Source of the DNA: Chloroflexota bacterium
Lineage (GTDB): Bacteria; Chloroflexota; UBA6077; CF-72
Assembly: GCA_019247135.1 (NCBI GenBank)
Contig: JAFAPL010000561.1
Span: forward strand, 1-8,292
DNA length: 8,292 nucleotides
Reading direction: 5' to 3'
Part shown: positions 1 to 5,287 of the stretch, one piece after another
Numbering within the stretch: position 1 is the first letter of the stretch
How the letters are laid out: the number at the start of each line of letters is the position of its first letter
Position numbers and translations under genes: made by a program
The notes under the pieces: generated by a model
The model's database searches: none
Seen by the model: only the letters and a program-made list of their open reading frames with translations
What the model was told of the DNA's origin: nothing

Positions 1-84
1 GAACACGTTCGTTACGCGTGTTCAGTGTGTTCTCATTGAAGGAACTGTACTTTCACGGAGGTCCTTACTGTTCCTCTCGCGTTC
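1..84. repeat. Cluster of GTTC/GAAC half-sites with two inverted repeats
   Basis: GTTC occurs at 7, 20, 29, 70 and 81 (another at 162), and GAAC at 1 and 42. This is several times more than expected for a 4-mer in this length. Two pairs form inverted repeats (1-7/17-23 and 41-49/66-74), and the two GTTCCT copies at 70 and 81 lie about one helical turn apart. This could be an operator array for a gene left of the window or simply RNA stems. The spacing does not match a regulator site that I can name. Confidence 0.3.
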
Positions 85-188
85 CTGTATCTCTCAATAA
101 AGGTACGCTTTTCCAGATCCACTAATTTTTCACGTTAGTGGCTCTGCTCCACTCTTCTCTTGTTCAGGTGCTGCTCTTTGCTGGGCAC

Positions 189-212
189 AAAAAACCCGAC
201 TCGCAAGTCGGG
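189..212 (-). terminator. Intrinsic (rho-independent) terminator, leftward
   Basis: Read on the minus strand, a perfect 7-bp GC-rich stem (CCCGACT / AGTCGGG, window 195-201 and 206-212) with a 4-base loop is followed directly by six T residues (189-194). This is a textbook intrinsic terminator. It lies about 118 bases beyond the encapsulin stop codon, so it ends either the encapsulin mRNA with a long 3' UTR or a separate short transcript starting near the end of that gene. Confidence 0.85.
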
Positions 213-322
213 ACCTCAGCCGTGGACCAGTTCTACTCTGGTTTCCTGCCTTGGCTCTCGATCGGTGCCCCTTTCCCGCCTTCTCGGACGGTCGCTTTTT
301 AATGCTCCACTTGCGTGGCGCA
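189..322 (-). ncRNA. Possible small RNA or attenuated leader ending at the terminator
   Basis: A promoter-like pair on the minus strand (TTGCGA, 18-base spacer, TATAGT) overlaps the encapsulin stop codon and would start a transcript near 322. The strong terminator at 189-212 would end it after roughly 134 bases. Between them the minus strand can form a hairpin ACCAG-(7-base loop)-CTGGT (window 222-238) and has several purine-rich stretches. There is a weak likeness to the 3' part of a T-box (AGAGTAGAAC before a GTCCC-containing terminator stem), but the conserved TGG bulge is not in place. No coding frame is evident. The same bases may simply be the encapsulin 3' UTR. Confidence 0.22.
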
Positions 323-328
323 GCGATC

Positions 329-358
329 ACTATACGCTACGCCGTCGATTCGTCGCAA
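329..358 (-). promoter_or_regulatory. Possible sigma-70-like promoter inside the encapsulin 3' end
   Basis: On the minus strand TTGCGA (window 353-358; 4 of 6 to TTGACA) is 18 bases from TATAGT (329-334; 5 of 6 to TATAAT). The TAG of TATAGT is the stop codon of the encapsulin gene. It would drive leftward transcription into the structured, terminator-ended region. This is a pattern match only, and codon constraints in the gene end make chance likely. Confidence 0.25.
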
Positions 359-1196
359 CCTCGAAGCCGCACACCGCGCCTGGCCGGCGCACCCGCGGCA
401 CCAGGCTCTCCATCACCCTGAAGTGATGATTGAGGTTGCTGCTCTCCACGTAGCCCACCGCCAGATCGACGCCGACCGCCAGGTCCATGTTCTGCGCGCC
501 GCTATCGACCAGCAGCGCCGTCGGTTCGGGCAGGATGCCGGTCGAGTACACGCCACGCCTGGCGAGCTTCTCGATCTGTTCGATCTCCAGCACACCGGTG
601 TTGTCGAAGATCCGGCTCAGCTCCGCATACAGCTGCGGACTGACCACCAGCGCGTATGGCCCCGTGAAGCCCTGTCCGGTCAATGCGCGTACGGCGTTGA
701 CCACGTCGGCGAACGCTGCGCCACCCGCGGCCCAGTCGCTCATCGGCACAACCTGGCGACCGTCGATGTTCAGCAGCCCCGAGATCCCGAGCCCGGGCGA
801 GCCGTGAAAGATCAACCAATCCTCCGCCTGAGCCGTTGACGCCGCGGCCGCTGCTGCCTTGCCGAGATCGAGCGGGGTGCCGAGCTGCGTGCTCGCTTCG
901 AGGTCGCGCCAGTGCACCCAGAAGTCGGTGTACACCAGCGGTAGCGGCAGGAAACGCCGTTCCTGAATGCCGACCGCCTCACCCTCGGCTTCCCCGAGCA
1001 GGTCGATCTGGCCCAGCCCGCCGCTGCCGATGATGTCGATGGGCAGGACCTCGACCCCAGCGCCGAACGGACCGACCATGGACATGATGCGCCGCCCGAT
1101 CAGCACCGACTGCGCGGCCCGAACGGCGGTCTGGTCGACAACAACCCATTGCTCGCTGGTCAGGGGCGCCTGGTCACGCTGCAGGAAGTCAGGCAT
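330..1196 (-). CDS. Family 1 encapsulin shell protein
   Basis: Self-assembling HK97-fold shell protein that forms icosahedral protein nanocompartments in the cytoplasm and packs enzymes carrying a targeting peptide. The 288-residue product has the family order: N-terminal helix and PLTSEQW segment (11-17), GRR and GPFG (34-45) leading into the E-loop, LPLPLVYTDFWVHWRDLEAS (83-102), an alanine-rich spine helix (113-122), EDWLIFHG (125-131), GPYALVVSP (179-187), and the diagnostic C-terminal block GVDLAVGYVES (242-251) with FRVMESLVPRVRRPGAV (259-275). Length is close to the usual 265-290. I use ATG at 1196; a TTG just before it (1199) would add one Met and sits 7 bases from the ribosome site instead of 10. 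It diverges from a probable cargo gene 34 bp away. No ferritin-like, peroxidase or IMEF-type cargo gene is visible. The C-terminal tail after the last strand is basic (NRRRSV). Confidence 0.95.
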   Translation of the reverse strand: MPDFLQRDQAPLTSEQWVVVDQTAVRAAQSVLIGRRIMSMVGPFGAGVEVLPIDIIGSGGLGQIDLLGEAEGEAVGIQERRFLPLPLVYTDFWVHWRDLEASTQLGTPLDLGKAAAAAASTAQAEDWLIFHGSPGLGISGLLNIDGRQVVPMSDWAAGGAAFADVVNAVRALTGQGFTGPYALVVSPQLYAELSRIFDNTGVLEIEQIEKLARRGVYSTGILPEPTALLVDSGAQNMDLAVGVDLAVGYVESSNLNHHFRVMESLVPRVRRPGAVCGFEVATNRRRSV

Positions 1197-1206
1197 CAAT
1201 CAGTGT

Positions 1207-1213
1207 TTCCTCT
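1207..1213 (-). promoter_or_regulatory. Ribosome binding site of the encapsulin gene
   Basis: AGAGGAA on the minus strand lies 10 bases before the ATG at 1196 and 7 bases before the TTG at 1199. It supports translation starting here but does not decide between the two adjacent start codons. Confidence 0.55.
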
Positions 1214-1216
1214 GGG

Positions 1217-1222
1217 TATCCT
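1217..1222 (+). promoter_or_regulatory. Possible -10 element giving a leaderless cargo transcript
   Basis: TATCCT (TANNNT type) ends 8 bases before the ATG at 1231, and no Shine-Dalgarno sequence is present between them. That geometry puts the transcription start on or next to the start codon. No good -35 box is seen 16-18 bases upstream. The overlapping reverse reading, TAGGAT (1218-1223, minus), also looks like a -10, so the element could fire both ways, but a minus start there would cut into the encapsulin ribosome site. Confidence 0.28.
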
Positions 1223-1230
1223 AAGACACG

Positions 1231-1803
1231 ATGCCTGCGTACGATTCGCGCCGGCCAACTGTCGGCAGCCTGCTCGGGGTGCCAATCGGCAGCGTGCCAG
1301 CGGCACGGCCGCCGGTCGCGGAAGCCGAGCCCGGCGTTCCGTCTGAACCTGAGGGCCCCAACTGGCGCGTCGATGCCGGCGAAGTCACGCTCGGCGCGGC
1401 GGCGAGCGGCACGCTCTATCGGCCCGACGGCGTCGAGGCGCTCACCTTTTCCAACCCGTTCGGCCAGGTCATGGAGCGCGTCTGGTTTGACGGCAAGGTG
1501 GTCTACGCGGTCGACCTGGGCGAGGTGGAGGTCGACCCTGAGCGCGTCAAGGTGGCACAGGAATATCAGATCGTCTACGCGGTCAAGCTCGACGAGCACT
1601 CGCATTTGATCGGCGAGCCCGAGATGGTGCCCGATCAGCTCAATATCTACGACACGGTGCCAGGCATGCCGGGCTACAGCCCGATCTGGCAGTTCAACTA
1701 CGTGATCGTCCCGCGTGGCTACACGCCAAACACGCTGCGCAGCGAAGCCGACTGCCTCGCGAGCGGCTACCCCGTTTTGAGGAGTCAGGTCTTCGAGAAT
1801 TGA
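1231..1803 (+). CDS. Uncharacterised protein, probable encapsulin cargo with N-terminal targeting motif
   Basis: A 190-residue soluble protein of no family I can name. Residues 9-14 (PTVGSL) match the core of known encapsulin targeting peptides (LTVGSL, IGSL types), and residues 17-22 (VPIGSV) look like a degenerate second copy. A disordered Pro/Ala/Glu-rich linker follows (23-44), the usual tether between targeting peptide and cargo domain. The rest (45-190) is mostly beta-like, with two similar strands, VVYAVDL (90-96) and IVYAVKL (114-120), and a conserved-looking DTVPG-xxx-YSPIW block (141-153) that recalls uncharacterised bacterial proteins. There is no signal peptide or membrane segment and no obvious metal or haem motif. 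The start is ATG 1231 with no ribosome site; a GTG at 1279 (residue 17) would remove TVGSL. The shell gene diverges 34 bp away. The cargo role is inferred; the motif and neighbour are seen. Confidence 0.8.
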   Translation: MPAYDSRRPTVGSLLGVPIGSVPAARPPVAEAEPGVPSEPEGPNWRVDAGEVTLGAAASGTLYRPDGVEALTFSNPFGQVMERVWFDGKVVYAVDLGEVEVDPERVKVAQEYQIVYAVKLDEHSHLIGEPEMVPDQLNIYDTVPGMPGYSPIWQFNYVIVPRGYTPNTLRSEADCLASGYPVLRSQVFEN

Positions 1804-1815
1804 CCAGTCGTCTAG

Positions 1816-1831
1816 CCGCCCAGTTGGGCGG
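1816..1831. terminator. GC hairpin between convergent genes
   Basis: CCGCCC-AGTT-GGGCGG is a perfect 6-bp stem with a 4-base loop in the 42-bp gap between the putative cargo gene (ending 1803) and the convergent cupin gene (ending 1846). No T-run follows on either strand, so it may act as a weak two-way terminator or as an mRNA-end stabiliser. Confidence 0.45.
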
Positions 1832-1845
1832 AACGATGACGACGA

Positions 1846-2262
1846 TCAGTGCGGCTGCCAGCCTTCGGGGGTCGGCAGGTTGAAGGTCAGGGCGGCTTGC
1901 GTCGAGCGTGCCACCACCATGTGTACGGGCTCGGTGTTCGAGCGATTCATCTCCACGTGGACCACGTGCGGCGGCACAAAGATGAAGTCACCTGCGTCCG
2001 CGTCGTGGACTTCGTCCAGCGCTTCGCCCGTGAAAAAGCGCGCGTGTCCCGAGATGATGTAGATGCCGCTTTCGGCTTCACCATGGTGGTGCACGGCTGA
2101 CGTGCACGCCGGCGGCAGCTCAACGTACCCGAGCCAGATCTTGCTCGCCCCGACCGTGCCTTCGGCGACGGCCGACTCGCGCCGCATGGAGCCACTGGCC
2201 AGTTCAGGGATGCGATCAGGCGCGTGAATCACGCGTAGGTGATTGCCGGCAGTCGTGGTCAT
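1846..2262 (-). CDS. Small single-domain cupin protein
   Basis: A 138-residue cytoplasmic beta-barrel protein of the RmlC-like cupin superfamily. Cupin motif 1 is visible as H58-x-H60-xxx-E64 with the following glycine at 72 (IYIISG), and motif 2 as G91-D92 through P97 to H102. H58, H60, E64 and H102 form a complete set of metal ligands. Length is typical of monocupins, which range from isomerases and dioxygenases to binding or regulatory proteins, so the reaction is not predictable. I start at ATG 2262 (MTTTAG), because the longer upstream frame runs back over the divergent cyclase gene. No Shine-Dalgarno is seen; a TAGAAT lies 7 bases upstream. It shares a 48-bp divergent promoter gap with the catabolic operon, so a role in the same pathway is likely but unproven. 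Confidence 0.85.
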   Translation of the reverse strand: MTTTAGNHLRVIHAPDRIPELASGSMRRESAVAEGTVGASKIWLGYVELPPACTSAVHHHGEAESGIYIISGHARFFTGEALDEVHDADAGDFIFVPPHVVHVEMNRSNTEPVHMVVARSTQAALTFNLPTPEGWQPH

Positions 2263-2269
2263 GGCGCAG

Positions 2270-2275
2270 ATTCTA
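2270..2275 (-). promoter_or_regulatory. Probable -10 element of the cupin gene (leaderless)
   Basis: TAGAAT on the minus strand (5 of 6 to TATAAT) ends 7 bases before the ATG at 2262, and no ribosome binding site lies between. The mRNA would therefore start at or next to the start codon. A weak TTCAAT is found 17 bases upstream in the -35 position. Confidence 0.4.
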
Positions 2276-2310
2276 AGAGCGCCAGAGCCGTGATTGAATA
2301 ACCGCCTCCG

Positions 2311-3189
2311 ATGCGAATCGTCGATCTGACCCAGCCCTGGGGCGACCGCATGCCGACCTGGCCGCAGTTCGCGTCGATTGAAGTGACCGACATCACGACC
2401 CACCATCGCGATCGCAAAAGCACCGTTCTCGTCAAGACCAACATGCACACCGGCACCCATATCGACGCGCCGGTCCACTACAGCGAGACGGGAAAACACC
2501 TGGGCGAAATCCCGCTCGCGGACCTGGTCGGCACCGGCCTGGTCATCGACCTGCGACCGATCACCAGGCCGTGGTCATACTACTCGCTCGACGATGTGCT
2601 CGGTTGCGTCCCGAGCGGTGAGTAAATCCGCGAGGGCGACACCGTGATCCTGTACACGGGCTGGGATCAGTACAACTGGACGAAGCCGACGCGCGACGAC
2701 GTCATGTATTTCGACCGCCATCCTGGACCGAAGCCCGAGGTCATCGACTACTTGATCGAGGACCGCAAGATCAAGTGGATTGGCGCGGACCTGGCCTCGA
2801 TGGACCACTCGCTGTACGTCCGTGTGCGCTGGATGCGACCTGACCTGGTGCGCGAGTACGAGCAGATGACCGGTCGCGCGATCGAGGAGACGCTACCCGA
2901 ACGCGACTTCGAGTACGTCGACTACCGCACGGCGCGGTCCAACGTGTGCATGCTCGAGAACCTCGGCGGCGAGCTTTCTGAGGTCGCTGGGCAGCGTGTG
3001 GTGCTTGGAGCTTTCCCATGGCGCTGGGAAGGCGGCGAGGGCTGCGTCTGCCGCGTCGCCGCGTTTCTGGACCTCGACCAGCCTGGCGTGGTCGGGGAAA
3101 CTCCGCCCGGAACACAGCCACGACGTGAGGACGCCACACGTCCGCCTGCACGGATCATGGCCGACGCCCAACAAGGTTTCAGCTACTGA
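2311..3189 (+). pseudogene. Cyclase / kynurenine-formamidase-like hydrolase interrupted by an in-frame TAA
   Basis: Member of the metal-dependent cyclase family (amide, ester or lactone hydrolysis; kynurenine formamidase is the best-known member). The N-terminal part carries the zinc signature H46-T-G-T-H50-I-D52-A-P-V-H56. A TAA at 2623-2625 (codon 105) then cuts the gene, and the same frame continues at once with IREGDTVILYTGWD and on to GADLASMDHS, ENLGGEL, GAFPWRWEGGEG and CRVAAFLD, as in an intact homologue. One base change (for example GAA or AAA to TAA) explains it. A GTG at 2644 with GAGGG 7 bases upstream could restart translation of the second piece (181 residues), so a split protein is possible. 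After AAFLD a roughly 35-residue Pro/Arg-rich tail is unlike the usual end. The stop overlaps the next gene's ATG by one base. First gene of the plus-strand operon. Confidence 0.85.
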
Positions 3190-4253
3190 TGCCGACCATG
3201 CGCGCCGTCGTGCTGACGGGGCCATGTGAGCATGAGATTCGCGACGACGTGCCTGTACCGCGGCCAGGACCGCTAGAAGTGTTGTGCAAGGTGGACTCCG
3301 TCGCGATCTGCGGCACGGATGTTCACATTTACGAGGGTCGTTTTCCCGGCCGCTGGCCAAAGAGTTATCCGTTCATACCCGGACACGAATGGTCGGGGAC
3401 AATCGTCGAGCTCGGACCCGAGTGCGACCTGCTTGGCTGGAAAGTCGGCACGCGTGTGGCCGGCACCTCGCACGCGGGTTGTGGCTTCTGCCGTATGTGT
3501 CGCATCGGTCGCTACAACTTGTGTGAGAACTACGGGCGCGAGCCGCTCCACCACCAGTACGGACACTACAGCCAGGGCGCGGACGCCGAATACGTGGTCC
3601 ACTCGATCAAGTCGGTCTTCGCCATTCCGGACGAATTGGAACTGGAGTACGGGGCGATGATCGACACGGCCAGCATCGCCCTGCATTCGGTCAAGCGGCC
3701 ATCCATCAACGCGGGCGATGTCGTCGTCGTGGTGGGCGCCGGTCCGATGGGCCTGCTGACAGCCGACTGTGCCGTTGCTTCGGGTGCCGCCGAAGCCATC
3801 GTCACTGGCTCCGGCGAACGCCTTCGAAAAGCGCGTGAGCTCGGCTTTCGCACGATCAACTACCGCGAGGACGATCCCGTAGCGGCGGTCCGGCGCCTGA
3901 CCGGCGGCAAAGGCGCAGACGTGGCGATCGATACTGGTGGTACAGCCTCGAGCATCCGTCAGGCCGTCGACGTTTTGAGAAAAGGCGGCCGCGTGGCGTT
4001 CACCGGTGTTCCCACCGAAGGCGACGCCAGTCTGCCACTCCAGAAGATCGTGCTCGAAGAAATCGACCTGTTCGGCGTGCGCGCGAATCAGAACACGATG
4101 GAAGCAGTCATTCCACTGATCGTGACGGGCCGCGTGCGTGTGAAGCCGCTGGTCACGCATAGATTCCCACTGGAGCAATATGGCGATGCGCTGCACACGT
4201 TCAACGAGCGCATCGACGGTGCGCTGAAAGTCCTGGTCAAACCTGGTCGCTGA
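3189..4253 (+). CDS. Zinc-dependent medium-chain alcohol dehydrogenase (first of two)
   Basis: A 354-residue cytoplasmic MDR-family oxidoreductase that would oxidise a secondary alcohol or polyol to a ketone. Catalytic zinc ligands: C41 (CGTD), H66-E67 (GHE), and D159 where sorbitol-type enzymes have Glu; Asp is the third ligand in Thermoanaerobacter/Clostridium secondary alcohol dehydrogenases. The structural zinc lobe is complete (C98, C101, C104, C112). The Rossmann motif is GAGPMG (183-188). The end of strand beta-2 reads TGSGER (206-211) without the acidic residue typical of NAD enzymes, suggesting NADP. The start ATG overlaps the cyclase stop (TGATG), implying coupling; a second ATG three codons on (3198) is an alternative. 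The downstream gene is a paralogue sharing the V-KPL-TH-FPL C-terminal pattern. Substrate unknown. Confidence 0.93.
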   Translation: MPTMRAVVLTGPCEHEIRDDVPVPRPGPLEVLCKVDSVAICGTDVHIYEGRFPGRWPKSYPFIPGHEWSGTIVELGPECDLLGWKVGTRVAGTSHAGCGFCRMCRIGRYNLCENYGREPLHHQYGHYSQGADAEYVVHSIKSVFAIPDELELEYGAMIDTASIALHSVKRPSINAGDVVVVVGAGPMGLLTADCAVASGAAEAIVTGSGERLRKARELGFRTINYREDDPVAAVRRLTGGKGADVAIDTGGTASSIRQAVDVLRKGGRVAFTGVPTEGDASLPLQKIVLEEIDLFGVRANQNTMEAVIPLIVTGRVRVKPLVTHRFPLEQYGDALHTFNERIDGALKVLVKPGR

Positions 4254-5266
4254 TGCTTGCCGTGGTGCTCTCCTCGCCCGGGGAGTTCGCACTGCAAGAT
4301 GTCGCCGTGCCTCAGCCTGGCGCCGCTGAGGTCCTCTTACGCGTCAAAGCCTCAACCATCTGCGGAACCGACCAGAAGATTTTCGCGGGACAGTTTCCAG
4401 GAACGAAGTTTCCGCACATTCCAGGGCACGAGTTCAGTGGCGAGGTCGTCGAACGAGGTGCGGGCGTCCAACACGTAGCGGTCGCCGATCGCGTCGGTGT
4501 CGAGATCCACGTCGGCTGCGGCGGCTGTCCGCGCTGTCTCGAGGGCCTGTATCAGCTCTGTTTGAATTACGGACGGCCGGAGACCGGCCACGCGCATATC
4601 GGCTTTACCGTGCCTGGCGGACTTGCCGAATACGTTGCCGTTCCCGCCAGAGCGGTCCACAAGCTGCCCGAGGGACTGAACTGGGACGAAGGCGCTTTCA
4701 CCGACAACATCGGCATCGCCCTGTACGCCATCGAGCGGGGCCGGCTCAAGGCAGGCGAACGCGTGATCGTCGTCGGTAGCGGCACGTTCGGTGCGCTGGC
4801 TTCTCAGGTCGCGCGAAGCCTGGGCGCCGCCGAAGTCGTTCTGTTAGGCACACGCATGGAGCGTCTGGAGCGCTTGAATGCGATGGCTGATCTCGTCACC
4901 ACGGACGCCTCCAAGGCGGGTCAAGCGGATCTCGTGGTCGAGTTTGCGGGAACGTCAGAAGGGGCGCGCACGGCGATTCAGCTGGCTAGAAGAGGGGGCC
5001 GTGTCGTCCTCGGCGGGTCCACCGGACCTGGCCGCGAGCTCAGCGGCATCGACCTGAGCACGATCGTTCGCGGCCATCTCGAGATCAGTGGCTCGCTCGC
5101 GAATCCCTACGGCATCTCAGCCCGCGGCTTGCAGTTGATGGCTCGCGGGGCCGTCGATGTGAAACCGCTGATCACGCACCAGTTCCCACTCAGCCAGTTC
5201 GCGAACGCGTGGGACACCTTCGTCGAGAGGCGCGACGGCGCCATCCGCGTTATGCTCCACCCCTGA
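4253..5266 (+). CDS. Zinc-dependent medium-chain alcohol dehydrogenase (second of two)
   Basis: A 337-residue MDR-family dehydrogenase, paralogous to the gene just before it and joined to it by a TGATG overlap. Catalytic zinc ligands C37 (CGTD), H59-E60 (GHE) and D151 match in spacing the C37/H59/D150 set of Thermoanaerobacter/Clostridium secondary alcohol dehydrogenases, but here a full structural zinc lobe is also present (C89, C92, C95, C103). The nucleotide-binding motif is GSGTFG (175-180), and beta-2 ends in G199-T200-R201, like the GSR of NADP-dependent relatives. The C-terminal DVKPLITHQFPL mirrors RVKPLVTHRFPL in its partner. The pair could act on two successive carbinols of one substrate or form a hetero-oligomer. 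Overall family certain, substrate not. Confidence 0.93.
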   Translation: MLAVVLSSPGEFALQDVAVPQPGAAEVLLRVKASTICGTDQKIFAGQFPGTKFPHIPGHEFSGEVVERGAGVQHVAVADRVGVEIHVGCGGCPRCLEGLYQLCLNYGRPETGHAHIGFTVPGGLAEYVAVPARAVHKLPEGLNWDEGAFTDNIGIALYAIERGRLKAGERVIVVGSGTFGALASQVARSLGAAEVVLLGTRMERLERLNAMADLVTTDASKAGQADLVVEFAGTSEGARTAIQLARRGGRVVLGGSTGPGRELSGIDLSTIVRGHLEISGSLANPYGISARGLQLMARGAVDVKPLITHQFPLSQFANAWDTFVERRDGAIRVMLHP

Positions 5267-5273
5267 AACGTCA

Positions 5274-5280
5274 GGGAGGA
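5274..5280 (+). promoter_or_regulatory. Strong ribosome binding site of the alpha/beta-hydrolase gene
   Basis: GGGAGGA lies 7 bases before ATG 5288, the best Shine-Dalgarno match in the window. It fixes this start and suggests higher or independent translation compared with the overlapping genes upstream. Confidence 0.8.
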
Positions 5281-5287
5281 AGCGCCG

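Larger units (their letters stand above)
1..329. other. Intergenic region without a convincing protein gene
   Basis: No ORF here looks like a protein: the short frames are arginine/serine-rich shadows with no family resemblance and no ribosome site. The stretch is visibly poorer in GC than the flanking genes. It contains an inverted repeat GAACACG (1-7) / CGTGTTC (17-23), a second imperfect one GGAACTGTA (41-49) / TACTGTTCC (66-74, 8 of 9 pairs), a hairpin CCACTAA (119-125) / TTAGTGG (135-141), and an intrinsic terminator on the minus strand (189-212). A possible minus-strand 29-codon ORF opening with GTG in the 1-141 part has no recognisable homology and I do not call it. The gene to the left of the window is unknown. 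Confidence 0.6.

Noticed and set aside
1..84. LexA/SOS box
   Set aside because: GAAC and GTTC words are frequent, but none has the GAAC-N4-GTTC spacing of the Gram-positive box.
119..141. Hairpin CCACTAA/TTAGTGG as a second terminator
   Set aside because: The AT-rich stem has its T-run in the loop rather than after the stem on either strand.
222..238. 5-bp stem with 7-base loop resembling a tRNA anticodon arm
   Set aside because: The loop lacks U at position 33 on the minus strand and a purine at 37 on the plus strand, and no acceptor or T arm (GTTCGA) is in register.
315..839. Plus-strand ORF of 174 codons over the encapsulin 3' half
   Set aside because: Antisense shadow: the encapsulin reading on the minus strand has strong family motifs, whereas this frame has none.
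2263..2499. Longer cupin start (79 extra codons upstream of 2262)
   Set aside because: The extension overlaps the divergent cyclase gene antisense and has no cupin-like content. The ATG at 2262 gives a normal monocupin length.
3273..4292. Minus-strand ORF of 339 codons opposite the first dehydrogenase
   Set aside because: Arg/His/Asp-rich composition typical of an antisense shadow. The plus strand encodes a complete zinc dehydrogenase.
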